From: a virus
Reading direction: 5' to 3' (one strand)
Virus record (IMG/VR): IMGVR_UViG_3300021062_000016
Coordinates: 1-61,788 of that record
DNA length: 61,788 nt
The position numbers were made by a program, and so were the translations under genes. This document shows positions 38,463 through 49,700 of this stretch, one piece after another. The notes under the pieces are model-generated. The model was not told the origin of the DNA. It worked only from the letters and a program-made list of their open reading frames with translations, and did not search any database. Numbering within the stretch: the stretch's first letter is position 1; each line of letters opens with the position of its first letter.

Positions 38463-38749
38463 GCGACGACCGGCAAGAGCGCCGCAAATCCCATCTCACC
38501 GACCACGACCTGGAGCGCATCGGCGATGCCTTCGATGAAAGGCTCTCCAAGCGCTTCGAGTTGATCGGTTACGACGACACCACCCCGGAATCGCGCGCTG
38601 AGATCCGCAAGGACCATGAGTGGACGCGGACCACCCGCCAGTTCAAGACCGCCATCATCATGGCCATTGCCCTGGCAATAGCCGGGGGGATTGGGACCAC
38701 GATCTACAACGGCATGACCGTCGCAGCCCAAGAGCAGCCGAGGAAGTAA
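38459..38749 (+). CDS. Single-pass membrane protein (96 aa)
   Basis: ATGA overlap. A charged N-terminal 60 residues (HLTDHDLERIGDAFDERLSK) precedes one transmembrane helix (FKTAIIMAIALAIAGGIGTT) and a short tail. This topology occurs in putative holins or pinholins of alphaproteobacterial phages, but it is far from the lysis genes, so a virion or entry role is equally possible. Confidence 0.55.
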   Translation: MSDDRQERRKSHLTDHDLERIGDAFDERLSKRFELIGYDDTTPESRAEIRKDHEWTRTTRQFKTAIIMAIALAIAGGIGTTIYNGMTVAAQEQPRK

Positions 38750-39933
38750 TGGCCGACCTTGACGACATCAACCGACGGTACGCCACCTGGCGCACGGGGC
38801 AACTCGCGGCAGGCAAGACCGATGCAGACTTGCCGAACGCCCCTGGCTTCGCCGACTTCGAGCAGGAGCTGGCCGGACATTATTCGACACTGAGTAATCC
38901 AAACGACATCGCCGCTGAGATCAACAAAACCCAGGCCCGCACCGGCACCGACAATCCCTTCAAGGACTCAGCCGACCGCCTCCTCAACACCCTGAGCACC
39001 CGCCAAGCCAACCTGAACATCAGCGGGCAGGGTGGTGGTGGGACCCCATCCACCCCGCAGAGCACCACGCCCGGACTCATCGCCCCACCGCGGCTCGCCG
39101 CGCCACGCACCCTCACTCCACCACCGAAGATTTGGACCGAGCAGAGCGCCGACGTCACCCCGCGTCTGAAGGGACTCCTCGATTCCGGCTCCCCCCTCAT
39201 GCAGCAGGCGGAGACGGCCGGACTCCAGCAGGCCAACAAGCGCGGACTGCTGAACAGCAGCATGGCCGTGGGTGCGGCGCAGGATTCCGCTTATCGCGTG
39301 GCTGTGCCGATTGCGAGCCAGGAAGCATCCCAAATCCACCAGCGCAACTTGTCCGGCCAGAACTACCAGCAAGAAGGCGTCCTTCAGGACCAGCGCGTTG
39401 ACTCATCCGAGCGCATCGCCGAGTTGGGAGAAGAGGGCGCGCTGACCCGGCAGACGCAACAGATCCAATCGAACGAGCGCATCTCCGCTGCGGAGATCGA
39501 CTCAGCCATGGCTCGCCTTCGTCAGCAGGGTGTGGACCAGCGCACCTTGCAGATCATGACCGACGCGGCGCAAAAGGAGCGGCTGGGCCAGGAGTTGAGC
39601 AGCCTCGAGAAGCGCGCCCTCGACACGCTGAACGAGGACGTCCGTCAGTTCAACCAAAGCCAGGGCGCCACAGCCCGCGACGCCACGGCCACCGCCGTTC
39701 GCAGCGTGGATGAAGCCTACAACCGAGCCGTCGATTCTATCATTCAGAACAAAGATTTGAATGACGCGAACCGGACCACCGCTCTCATGGCAGCAGCTCG
39801 TGTTCGTGACTCATCCATGCGGCTCATCGAGCAAATCTACAACGTCGATCTCACTTGGGATTCGCCCGTACCGCCGAACACGACACCAACCACGCCCGCA
39901 GTCGATCCGCCTGCGGACCAGAACGTAGGGTAA
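38749..39933 (+). CDS. Internal virion (ejection) protein 1
   Basis: 394 residues. Proline-rich linker (TPGLIAPPRLAAPRTLTPPP) and a long helical body with repeats of AEIDSAMARLRQQG-type helices; the stretch SPLMQQAETAGLQQANKRGL LNSSMAVGAAQDSAY is a motif I know from internal proteins of podoviruses. Probably packed in the head and ejected with DNA. Confidence 0.6.
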   Translation: MADLDDINRRYATWRTGQLAAGKTDADLPNAPGFADFEQELAGHYSTLSNPNDIAAEINKTQARTGTDNPFKDSADRLLNTLSTRQANLNISGQGGGGTPSTPQSTTPGLIAPPRLAAPRTLTPPPKIWTEQSADVTPRLKGLLDSGSPLMQQAETAGLQQANKRGLLNSSMAVGAAQDSAYRVAVPIASQEASQIHQRNLSGQNYQQEGVLQDQRVDSSERIAELGEEGALTRQTQQIQSNERISAAEIDSAMARLRQQGVDQRTLQIMTDAAQKERLGQELSSLEKRALDTLNEDVRQFNQSQGATARDATATAVRSVDEAYNRAVDSIIQNKDLNDANRTTALMAAARVRDSSMRLIEQIYNVDLTWDSPVPPNTTPTTPAVDPPADQNVG

Positions 39934-39945
39934 AGAGGAACGGCA

Positions 39946-40851
39946 ATGGGTCTTTTCAAGTCAGTAGGCAAGATTTTCAAGAAGGTCGGGAAGACCGTCG
40001 CCAAGGTCGCCCCCTATGCACTTGCTGCTGCCGCCGTTGTTTTCACGGGCGGTGCCGCTTTGGGCGTTGGTGCGATGGCTGGTGGGTGGGGTGCTGCGGC
40101 TGCCTCACTCGCCTCATTTGCGGGGCCAACGCTCGCGCCAATAATTGGTGGCGCCTTGACGCAAGCAGGCTACGGCGCTGCGGTCGGCGGAGTTCTTGGC
40201 GGAAAGCGCGGTCTGAAAAGCGGTGCTGCGATCGGCGCCATCACGGGCGCCACCATGGGCGCCATGGGGATGAACACTGACCCGCTCAAGGGTGTGTGGG
40301 AGAAGAAAGCCGCGGCCGACGCTGCGCAGACCTACGGCAGCGGAAAGGGATTGATCCGCGCTGAGAACTTGGCGCCGGCGCAGGTGGCGCAGGCTCCAGG
40401 GGAAACAACGTCTTTGTCGGCGGCGGGCGCGGGTGGAGGTTCTGGTGCTGGTGATCAAGTGGCCAAGACTGGCTGGGACAAATTCCTTGAGTCTTCGGCC
40501 GCCGGCGGAGTTGCATCAGGTGTCGGCCAAGGCCTGCTCTCGCTGGCCCAGTCCTCCGACGACGGACTCCAGCGCGACCGCGAGGAGCGCGCCGCTGTGG
40601 AGAAAAACTATGGCACCCTCGGCAAAGGCCTGCTGAGCGAGAGCCAGATGGACAACACCGTCCGTCCGTTACCGCATGAGCGCTTCGGCGGTGGTCTACT
40701 GCCCCCAGGCACGCCCGCCGCGGCTGCCGCGGGCGGGAACAACGGGCTGCTCCGGGCGCCACAGGCTAAGGCGCTCCCGCGGTTCGACCCCGGCAACACC
40801 GGCCGAGTCGAAGTGGGCCCGGACGGTCGCCTGCAGTGGGTGGCGGCCTAA
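39946..40851 (+). CDS. Internal virion (ejection) protein 2
   Basis: 301 residues. Basic amphipathic start (GLFKSVGKIFKKVGKTVAKV) and long Ala/Gly hydrophobic stretches able to insert in membranes. Such proteins help form the channel through the host envelope during DNA entry. Its end overlaps the opposed HicA-like gene by four bases. Confidence 0.6.
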   Translation: MGLFKSVGKIFKKVGKTVAKVAPYALAAAAVVFTGGAALGVGAMAGGWGAAAASLASFAGPTLAPIIGGALTQAGYGAAVGGVLGGKRGLKSGAAIGAITGATMGAMGMNTDPLKGVWEKKAAADAAQTYGSGKGLIRAENLAPAQVAQAPGETTSLSAAGAGGGSGAGDQVAKTGWDKFLESSAAGGVASGVGQGLLSLAQSSDDGLQRDREERAAVEKNYGTLGKGLLSESQMDNTVRPLPHERFGGGLLPPGTPAAAAAGGNNGLLRAPQAKALPRFDPGNTGRVEVGPDGRLQWVAA

Positions 40852-41093
40852 TGAACGGTGTGATCTAGCGGCAGCAGATCGATGCCGTAGCAGTGAAAGA
40901 CGTGCTCGATCTGACTTAGTTGTTCCTGGGTGTAGCCCAAACCGTTGGGAGCGCGAGGCAGGAACAGTGGCGTCCCGTCGCGGACGAAGAAATAAGACTG
41001 CGGCGTGTGATTCTCTTTAACTTCGCGCCACCCATCCTGGACGAGCTTCGTCACGACGGCGGCTTCCGCCGCGACGATATAGCCGTCCGACAC
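40848..41093 (-). CDS. HicA-like toxin candidate
   Basis: 81 residues, leftward within the rightward late operon. The order VVTKLVQDGWREVKENHTPQ, YFFVRDGTPLFLPR, then QLSQIEHVFHCYGI follows the HicA fold (L..DGW, a histidine in the loop, strands ending in P, helix before G-[IL]). HicA proteins are mRNA interferases. It follows the HicB-like gene, the usual antitoxin-toxin order in one subgroup. Slightly longer than typical HicA, so the call is tentative. Confidence 0.5.
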   Translation of the reverse strand: MSDGYIVAAEAAVVTKLVQDGWREVKENHTPQSYFFVRDGTPLFLPRAPNGLGYTQEQLSQIEHVFHCYGIDLLPLDHTVH

Positions 41094-41099
41094 GTGTGA

Positions 41100-41423
41100 T
41101 TACGCGGCTTGAGCCAGCGACGCCCAAGAAAGCGACGCAGACGGGATGGGCGAGAAGGAAGGGCTGGCCTCTTCGATGTTCTTCTGAAGCCACGCAAAGA
41201 AGGCCTCATACGGCAGAGCCGGCTTCACCGACGCCTTCTTCGGCAGCTTGAGATGATGAGTGATCAAGACGTTGAGCTGGGCGGTGACTTCGTTGTACGC
41301 GGTCTCCGGATCTTGACTGGCCACGCAAAGGCCCTTCGCGAGATCGTCCTGCGACCAAAAGAAATGCGCGCCATCTACATATTTGTAGATGACTTTGATT
41401 TGCCCCTTACCTTCGTTCGTCAT
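41100..41423 (-). CDS. HicB-like antitoxin candidate
   Basis: 107 residues; GGGAA seven bases before ATG 41423. The N-terminal QIKVIYKYVDGAHFFWSQDD then LAKGLCVASQDPETAYNEVT resembles the partial RNase H fold of HicB (strand, phi-S-x-D-L, G-C/L-V-x, E-A). No clear ribbon-helix-helix is seen at the C-terminus. It has its own promoter-like sequence upstream. Together with 40848-41093 it may form an addiction or defence module expressed in the lysogen. Confidence 0.5.
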   Translation of the reverse strand: MTNEGKGQIKVIYKYVDGAHFFWSQDDLAKGLCVASQDPETAYNEVTAQLNVLITHHLKLPKKASVKPALPYEAFFAWLQKNIEEASPSFSPIPSASLSWASLAQAA

Positions 41424-41493
41424 GACACTATTCCCGGTACCCGTTGCCAACACCGTAACCCCGACGGCGTTGCTAAGTGGTTATCGCGCAAAG

Positions 41494-41524
41494 GGTATAT
41501 GGGAGCAATGTGGCATTTTTGCAA
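41494..41524 (-). promoter_or_regulatory. Possible leftward promoter of the HicBA-like pair
   Basis: Minus strand TTGCAA (41524-41519), then TATACC (41499-41494) with 19 bases between, or the overlapping CATATA with 17. Predicted leader about 65 bases. Confidence 0.35.
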
Positions 41525-41575
41525 TACAGCCGACCGCAGCAACGCATTGATATAGCGACGGTTTCGAAGACAGCC

Positions 41576-41605
41576 TTGACGCGAACTCGGGGCGCCCCAT
41601 TCTAC
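41576..41605 (+). promoter_or_regulatory. Possible promoter of the lipoprotein gene
   Basis: TTGACG, 18-base spacer, TTCTAC, ending only five bases before ATG 41611, which would give a leaderless or near-leaderless message. Confidence 0.35.
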
Positions 41606-41610
41606 GTGGG

Positions 41611-42249
41611 ATGAAGTACCTCCGAGTCATTATATGTGCGCTGCTTTCGGCCTGCACCCAACTGGCCGACCCCGAGTCCATGCGGGCCCCGCAGACCGCG
41701 GAGGAAAGGGCGGAGTGGGAGAGACTGTACCCGGGTGTGGAGCGGACCCGCCAAGCCCTGATGTTCGGCAACCGTGAGGTTTGCGACTGGTCAGCGCCGC
41801 GGTGCGTGCTCAACGTATCGTTATCAATCGCTGGAGGCGTGGGTTCTTTTGCGCGAGACGGGTATGTCTGGGTGCCAACCGGCATGGCCGAGTTCTTGGA
41901 AAGTGATGCGGAGTTTGCCTTGGTTATGGCCCATGAGTGGAGCCACAACATTCTCGGCCACGCCGGCGGTGACTTCTCGGAGCTGAAAGAGTCCCAAGCC
42001 GACTGCCTCGGCACCCTCCTTGCCGAGCGCGCTGGCTACGACGCTATAGCTGCTTCCGACGTCCACCGCCGCCTGGCAGCGAGCGAACTCAGGACTCAGA
42101 TCGGCTGGGCGTTCTTCGGGGTGTACCAGCCCGGAGCCAAGTTTGACTGGGGTCGTCGGCGGGAACTGATCGCTCAAGCCGCTACCCAGGGGCGCCAAGC
42201 CCCGCTGACAAAAGCACGTATGCAGCAAATCTGCGGCGTGACGTTCTGA
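41611..42249 (+). CDS. M48-like zinc metalloprotease lipoprotein
   Basis: 212 residues. Lipoprotein signal with lipobox LLSAC at residues 12-16. The zinc motif MAHEWSHNILGH (HExxH) lies near residue 111, and a downstream glutamate in KESQADCLGTLLAERAGYDA completes the M48-type site. Likely anchored in the outer membrane facing the periplasm. It sits with the HicBA-like pair in a cassette with its own signals, so it is a moron candidate that may alter the lysogen envelope. Confidence 0.8.
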   Translation: MKYLRVIICALLSACTQLADPESMRAPQTAEERAEWERLYPGVERTRQALMFGNREVCDWSAPRCVLNVSLSIAGGVGSFARDGYVWVPTGMAEFLESDAEFALVMAHEWSHNILGHAGGDFSELKESQADCLGTLLAERAGYDAIAASDVHRRLAASELRTQIGWAFFGVYQPGAKFDWGRRRELIAQAATQGRQAPLTKARMQQICGVTF

Positions 42250-42252
42250 CCG

Positions 42253-42412
42253 TCGTGCGCTCGCGACGGTGTTTCGCTAAGACCTGCGCATGAGCACCGC
42301 AGGCCGCCCGGGTTGATCGCCGGGCGCTCGTATCCGCTACGCCCGTAGGCGGGCACGAAAACATGGCCGGCCCCTCTGCACCGAAAGGTGTACGGGCCGG
42401 TTTTCATTTCTA
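42253..42412 (+). terminator. Hairpin series ending in an intrinsic terminator
   Basis: Directly after the lipoprotein gene: CCGTCG/CGACGG, then GCCCGG/CCGGGC, then GCCCG/CGGGC with loop TAGG (42341-42354 region), and finally stem CCGGCCC/GGGCCGG with an inner GCACC-GAAA-GGTGT hairpin followed by TTTTCATTT. This insulates the cassette from the late genes. Confidence 0.65.
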
Positions 42413-42428
42413 CAACCGAGGACCATCC

Positions 42429-42962
42429 ATGCCCAACAAGGGACTGCTTCGCCAAACCGAGCCCGAGGAGATGGAGGGCATGGCCGCGGCCAATGAGAAC
42501 ACAGGGCAGGAAGCCTCACCTGAAGAGCAAAAAGCCTACGAAACCTTCGTCGGCAACGCCCTGTCGCTCGTGTACGAGAACGAGAAGGTGCTCCCCGCTG
42601 TCATCCAGACCCTTCAGTCCGGCGACCCCATCGAGTCCCTCGGCACCGCAGCCGCCAACATCATCACCCGCCTTCTCGACTCAGCCGAAGAGAAGGGCGC
42701 CCCCATCTCCGACGACATCCTCCTCCACGGCTCCCGGGAAATTGTTGAAGACCTGGCCGACCTTTCCGCCACCGCAAAGATCCACACCTACACCGAACAG
42801 GAACTTGGCGGAGCCTTCACCCGCGCCATGGATGAAGTGCGGAACACCCGGGAGAAGACCGGCAAGCTGAACCCCGACAGCATCAACGAAGACTGGCAGG
42901 CCATCCAGCAGGCCGACCAGGATGGGACTCTCGCTTCCATGGTGGGAGGCGCCTATGGCTAA
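42429..42962 (+). CDS. Virion-region protein (177 aa)
   Basis: Starts MPNKGLLRQTEPEEMEGMAA. Acidic and helical. Its start resembles small internal proteins co-packed with the large polyvalent protein (N-PNKGLL-type). Restarts the late operon after the cassette. Confidence 0.55.
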   Translation: MPNKGLLRQTEPEEMEGMAAANENTGQEASPEEQKAYETFVGNALSLVYENEKVLPAVIQTLQSGDPIESLGTAAANIITRLLDSAEEKGAPISDDILLHGSREIVEDLADLSATAKIHTYTEQELGGAFTRAMDEVRNTREKTGKLNPDSINEDWQAIQQADQDGTLASMVGGAYG

Positions 42963-43791
42963 AGGATTGTTGAGGGTCGCCGCGGCCATTGGAGGCGGAG
43001 TGCTTCAGGCCGCGGGAAACGCGCGTCTTGAGGAGATCAAATCCGCCCGTGCGGAGAAGCTTCAGAAGCTTGAGCAGGAGTGGCGATCGACCGAATCCCG
43101 CCTTGACAGGGAGCACCGCGACCGGGTGGAGGGTGAGCGTCAGTTTGCCCAGCTTGGCTCCGACACCCTCCGCATCAAGTCTCAGGAGCGTAGCGATGAC
43201 CTCCGTGAAGGCAACGCCGAGCGCCGGCATAAAGAAGGCTTGGGCAACGCCGAGCGGATCGCAAACGCCAACCGCGAAGCCGACACTACCCGCACGAACA
43301 CCAGCCAAGCGGAGCTCATCGAGGAGCCCGACGGCTCGCTGACATGGTCTTACCCCGACGGCACTTCCAAGCCTGCAATGAAGGGCGACAAGCCCCTGAA
43401 GGGACGGCGCTCAGGCTTGACTCCGTCCGTCACCGCCCCCTCTGGCTTCAGTGCACAGGCCATGAACGCGATCAAGGTTGCCGAGACTCAAGAGGGACTG
43501 GACGAATACGCTGACCCAGAGGAGCGCTCTGCTGCCGTGGCCCGGGTGGCGACGCGCCTCCGCAACGCCGGGCTGAAGACCGACGCCGACCGCTATGAGG
43601 CGTTGGGCGGCAAACTTGAAGAGCCCACCGACACTGGCGCTGCGCGTCCGCCGCCGGACCCCACCACCGCCACCGCTGCGGAACCCGTGGTCAAACCACC
43701 CAAACCCACCCAATACCCCCAGGCTCAGTGGTCCGACAAAGCCAACGCCTGGGTGATCCAGCAAAACGGCCAGTGGTTCGCGGTCGAGTAA
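42955..43791 (+). CDS. Internal virion protein candidate (278 aa)
   Basis: Overlaps the previous gene by 8 bases. Starts KGLLRVAAAIGGGVLQAAGN, then a long charged coiled coil (RAEKLQKLEQEWRSTESRLD) and a proline-rich linker, ending in a small strand-rich tip (WSDKANAWVIQQNGQWFAVE). Probably packaged with its 2567-residue neighbour. Confidence 0.55.
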   Translation: MAKGLLRVAAAIGGGVLQAAGNARLEEIKSARAEKLQKLEQEWRSTESRLDREHRDRVEGERQFAQLGSDTLRIKSQERSDDLREGNAERRHKEGLGNAERIANANREADTTRTNTSQAELIEEPDGSLTWSYPDGTSKPAMKGDKPLKGRRSGLTPSVTAPSGFSAQAMNAIKVAETQEGLDEYADPEERSAAVARVATRLRNAGLKTDADRYEALGGKLEEPTDTGAARPPPDPTTATAAEPVVKPPKPTQYPQAQWSDKANAWVIQQNGQWFAVE

Positions 43792-46700
43792 ATGCCCCTC
43801 CGTCCCCTGTCTTTCGACCCGTTCGAATCAAGCGAACAGGGAACGGCGATGCTGCGCCCGCTGGACTTCGATCCGTTTGAAGCGAAGGCAGCGCCGACGC
43901 TAAGACCACTCGACTTCGACCCCTTCGCGCGCAAGGGCCTGGACCAGATGCCGGGGGCGGGCATGGTGGGAGGCGGCGGCAAGCGTCTGACACCCGAAGA
44001 GGGCCTGGACCTTGCTCGTAGCATCCCCGCTGGCGCCGTTAAGGGTGTCGGCATGGCGGCCCGTGGTCTCGGCACCGCATATGAATCTGTCGGCCGCTCA
44101 CTCGCGCGCCCCGTTGAAGCCGGCCTACGTGCCGCAGGAATGGGCGATGTCGTAGACGCCCTCAACTCCAACACCCCCTGGTGGCTGCAACCTTCAGAAA
44201 TCCTCAAGCGGCCCGGCGAGCAAACCGTCAAAGCGGGCGAAGCTATTGGAGTGCCTGAAGAGCGCCGCACGATTGGCACCGACATTGGAGAGGGTGTTGG
44301 CCAGCTGGGCGGCCAGATCACCGCCGCTCTCCTCTCTGGCGGTGCTTCTGCAACATCATCCCTCGCCATGCTTTACGGCCAGGGCGTGGATCAGATGGAG
44401 CAGCTCCGAAAGGAGCACGCCCCTGATCGACAGGATGCCGTGACCGATACCGCCGTTCTCGGGGGAGGGGCGATCACCGCCCTGACCGAACGGTATGGCC
44501 TCGACAAAATCCTCAACCGTATCCCGCCCAAGATTAAGAACGCAGTCCTCCGTCAACTGGCTGATGTGTCGATCGCAGGAGGCATCGAAGCTGCCCAGGA
44601 AGTTGCCGAGAACGTCCTTCAGCGCCTGACCGCCATCGCCACCTTTGCCCCGGATGCCTCCGTACTCGAGGGCGCGGGCCGCGAAGCCATCGCTGCCGGC
44701 GGTGCGGGCGCCATCGCCCGCGGCCTTCTCAACACTGCACTCCCCGGCCGCCAACCAGCCCCCACCGAAAACGCGCCCCTCCCTGTCTCCCCCGAGATCC
44801 GCGCCCAGACCACCGCGGACGACATCAACTCCCCCATCCCCACCGAATTGATCGAGGGCGGTCGCCAGGTTGTCGCCGACGCCATGGGTAGCCGTCGCTC
44901 TCCTGTTCCTTCCACCGACCGCCCACAAGAAAGTGCGCCGAACGTCGGGGGACCGACGGCGCCGCCACCGGCGCTTGAGGCTTTGCCCCGCGCCGGTGGT
45001 CTCCCCTCAGCGCCAGTAGGCGCGCCCCCGGCAGAAGTCACGGCTCCGGCCGCGCAGCCGGGGGTTTCCGTTCAGCCCACAGAGGCCAGCAATGTCGAAC
45101 CTCGTGTTGATGGACAGCCACCGCCCGTCCGAAGCGGAACGCCTCCGCCGCCACAACCGATTGTTGGAGCGCCAGTACCTCAAGGCCCGCAACCAATCCC
45201 CGCCCCTGGCCCAACTGTTGCCCTTCCCGAAAGCGTGGGAGGGGATCAGCTCGTCACACGACAGGACGGAACACCCTGGGCTTCTGAAACCGACGCACGC
45301 ACGGCAAGAACCTCCCGACCGGACCTGAGAGGCAAGGCGTTCGAGCCGGTTCAGGTTGAGGGCGGGTGGGCCTTGCGGCCCCTGCCTGCGCCCCCGATTG
45401 AGATACCTGCCGCGCCCATTGGAACACTTAACCCGCCCATTGAGACAGTTAAGCAGCCGGTTGCCGAACCGCAAAAGGCACCGCCCCTCCGACGGCACGA
45501 AGGAAGCTGGGTGGTCGTCAAAAAGGGTACGCTCGAACCGGTCCTGGAGACCTTCGAGCAGAAGACCGCCGACGCGATCAACCGCGAGAAGTACGACGTT
45601 CTGACCGCGGGCGACTACCTTGGCCGCAAGAACCAGGAAATCAGGCAGCAGGACGCCGCCCGGCCGTCTGCCGAGCCAGCCTTCAGCCGCACCAACGCAC
45701 CCCCGCCGCCGGACACCAGGCTGGCGAACATCAGCCGCGGCAAGGACGCAATCGAGCGCGCCCTGAAGAACGAGGACGAACCCTACGCCGTCCACCGGAA
45801 GGACACGGGCTGGATTGGCGTGTACGCCAACAACATCGCGCATGCCATTCGTGAGCGCATGTCGGCGGTTAAGCAGCGGATGACCCGCGAACAAGCCGTC
45901 GCGATGATCAGGGAATTGCCGGTGGTCCTGGCCAACGGCCGCCTGGGGACGCCCTATACCCAAGACGGCAAGACCGTCTCCCGCAACATCAACTACAACG
46001 GCAAGACGGCAGTCCTGAGATTCGAGCGCTTCGGTGAACGGGAGACCTGGGTCGTCACCGCCTATCCAGGCATGCAACAGATGCCCATGACGGGCAAAAA
46101 GCTGTCTGAAGCCGAAGCGGAGAAGATGATCGCCGATGCGGTCACCCCGGGTTTTAAGCTCCGTGATGATGCTACGCAACCGGACCATCAAGCGGTCCTA
46201 CGTGCCCCGGTCTCCGAAGAGACTTCTGCCCCGAAGGGCAGCCCCAGTATTTCGACTGAGGCGGGTCCGGCTAACAGACCTCCCGTGAGGGAGCCCTCGG
46301 GCCGGTTGGGAGCGGCGACAGCCGATAATGTAGTCACAAAAACGCCCGAAAACAAGGCAGCCGAGAAAGACGAACCACAGCAACGCCTTGCCGAGCCTCG
46401 GGAATCCGCACCCGTCCTCACCGACGAACAGATCACCCAGGCCAAGGAAGAACTCCTCGCCGACCTCAAGCGCATGGACCCTTCCGGCCGTCTGGCCATG
46501 CGTCTGGTGAAGCAGATCAACAACGCCGTCACGGGACAGCAGGAGCCCAACGCCGACGGTCAATACTTCCGCCGGCTCATCGAGATCGCCCACCAGGCCA
46601 TCAAGGACAACCGGGGAAAGCACGTCCTCAATCACGAAGTCATCCACGCCCTGCGTGACCTAGGTCTGTTCACAGACTTCGAGTGGAGAGCCCTGGTACG

Positions 46701-49700
46701 GGCAGCCCGCAGCGACAAAGCCCTGATGGACAGGATCAACCGCACCTACAAGGACCTCCCCCTTGGAAAGCGGATGGAAGAAGCCGTCGCCGAACTGTTT
46801 GCACAGTGGAGCAACGGAAACCTTGAAGCCAAAGGCTTCCTGCGCACGGCGATGGAGAAGATCAAACTGGTGTGGGAGGCGCTGTCCAACCTTGCACTCG
46901 GCAACAGACTCACCACCGCCCGCGGCGTCATGCGCAAGGTGGAGAGCGGGGAGGTGGGCGCGAGGGAATCTCGCGAGACCCGCGACGCTGAACCCAGCTT
47001 CAGCCGCAGCGAGAAGCCTTTCTACTCCGCCCTGACCCGCGCCGCAGAGAAAGCCAAGGACTCCAAAGCCACCCCCGGCCAGTGGATGGGCATCCTCAAA
47101 AACTCCCCCGGCGTTAAGCAAGACGAACTTGACTGGTCCGGCATCCAAGAGTGGCTGAACACCCACGCCAAGCCCGTGACCAAAGAAGACCTGCTCGCCT
47201 TCCTCCGCGCCAACGAGGTGCAAGTGCAGGAGGTGGTGAAGGGCAACACCGCGAAGGACCGGAACGAAATCAAGAAGCAGATGCGCGAAATCATCAAGCG
47301 CAATGACAATCTTGGTTTCGATACAGTCGGCGAAGCCATCCAGGCGCTAATTGCCGAGCCTTCCAGGACGGCGGACGCCTGGGAATTTGGCGGCGACGAC
47401 GGGCAGAAAATGAACGCGCTGCTCGCCGACTATCACACCGAACTGAACAGCACGACCAAATTCCAGTCCTACACCCTCCCCGGCGGAGAGAACTACCGCG
47501 AGCTGCTGCTGACCTTGCCAACAAAAGGCGAGGGCGGGAAGCGGGTGCGCGTCTACACCAGCGACGGATTGAGCGCGGTGCAAACTATGACGGACGCTCA
47601 GATCGAGGGAATGCGCGAACGTGGCCGTCGCCGGTTTGAAGTGCTCGACACCGTCCATCCGCAGGGAACTTTTCAGCAGGGCCACTACGATGAAGCGAAC
47701 GTGGTCGCCCATATCCGCTTCAACGAACGCACCGACACCGATGGAAAGCGCGTGCTCTTCATCGAGGAAATCCAGTCCGACTGGCACCAGAAGGGGCGGA
47801 AGCAGGGGTATGCGAGCAAACGCACCATCGAGCAAATCGACGCTGACATTGACGCGGTATACGCAGAAGCCGAGCGGCGCGAACCCGGCATGGACCGCGA
47901 ATCAGCGGGTGGATGGCAGGCGGTGTGGGACACGCACCCCGACCTGAAAGTCCGCCACGATGCTCTCTTCCTTGAGCGCGGTCGCACCCAGGCAGGCGGT
48001 ATCCCCGACGCCCCCTTCAAGACCACCTGGCCCGAACTCGCCTTCAAGCGCGCCCTGAGATGGGCAGCGGAGAATGGATTCGACAGTGTGGCTTGGACAA
48101 CCGGCACGCAACAAGCGGAGAGGTACGACCTAAGCAAGCAGATCGGGCGCATTGAGTGGCAGCGCGAAGATGACGGCACGTATGAAGTTCGTGCGTATCA
48201 GGCTGAGGATGTGCGTCGCGGCGAGGGCTCGCTGATCGACAAGCGCGGCATGTCGCCGGAAGCTGTCGCGGACACCATCGGCAAAGAGCTTGCTGATCGC
48301 ATCGTCAACAGTGCGGATACTCACGGCACGATCAAGGGCGAGGGCCTCCGTGTCGGCGGCGAGGGCATGAAGGGCTTCTACGACCAGATTCTCCCCGCCT
48401 TCGCCAACAAGTACGGCAAGAAGTGGGGGGCGAGGGTTGGGACAACGAATCTAGATGTCTCCGGCCTGTATCAAACCGCCCCAGACCTTGCCGAGCTGGA
48501 AGCGGAAGACGCCGAGCAACAGGCCATCATAGACAGCGGCAAAAAACACAAAACCGCCACCGCGACCGTCCACTCCCTCCCTATCACCCCCCACATGCGC
48601 GCGAGCGTCATGGAGGGCCAGCCGATGTTCAGCCGGCGCGTCCCCGAAGTGAAGGAACGGGACACCCCGCCCCGCCGCTCCGACGGCACCTACGCTTCCC
48701 CCACCGACCCCAACTACAAAGCCCCCAAGGGAACCCCTACCCAGCAGAGGGCGGTGAACAAGGCCATCTCCGCCGACAAGCCCGGCGGCCTGTGGGCCCG
48801 CACCCGCGAGACCTACGACACCATCCGCAACACCATCAAAGACGAGATTATCTGGGCCACGGCGGATGAGTTCTACGGTCAGCGCAAGCTGGGCAAGCAC
48901 ATCATGCCCAAGAGCGCGGATACGGACCTTGCGGCGTGGATGGCTGCCGGCATGGCAAGACATTCCGCTGGACAAATCGAAGCCTTCCTGCGTCATGGGG
49001 CTCCGAAGTGGAACGGCGATGACGCCGTTCTCGAGCAGGACAAGGAGACATCACCCGGCTTCTACGAGATCGTCGCCCCCCTGTACGAAAAAGGCCTGGA
49101 CCGTCTCTTCGAAGGCTATGCGTATGCACGTCGTGTGAAGACCCAGAACCTTATCGAGGACGGGCGCGAGCACAACATCACGGCTGAAGAACGTGACTCC
49201 CTCGTCGCCCTCGAAAACGAGTTCCCCGAGTTCAAGCGCATCTTCAACCAAATCCAGACCTTCAAGAAAGCTGTGTTGGATGCAGCCCAGGACATGGGCC
49301 TGATCGACAAGGAGCAGCGGAAGGTTTGGGAGCAGGCGGACCACGTTCCGTTCTACCGGGTGGCGGAGGAGGAAGACTCCAGCGCAGGACCGTTCCGCAA
49401 GAAGGGCCTCGCCGGTCAGTCTCCCCAGATCGGCCGGCTCACCGGCGGCGAAGAACGCTTCGTCGTCTTCAATCCCGAAGGCGAAGTGGTCTCCCGCCAC
49501 GAGACCAAGAGCGCAGCCAATCTGGAAGCGAAGAAACTGGGCAAGGGCCACACCGTCGAGTCCGCCGGCCAACCCATCGTTGGAATCATCGAGAACCTCG
49601 TTAAGAACTTCTCCCACCTGATCGACGCCAGCATGAAGAACTACGCGGCGGTGCTGGCAGTTGACGACGCTCTGCAAGTCGGGATCGCCGAAAAGGTGGG

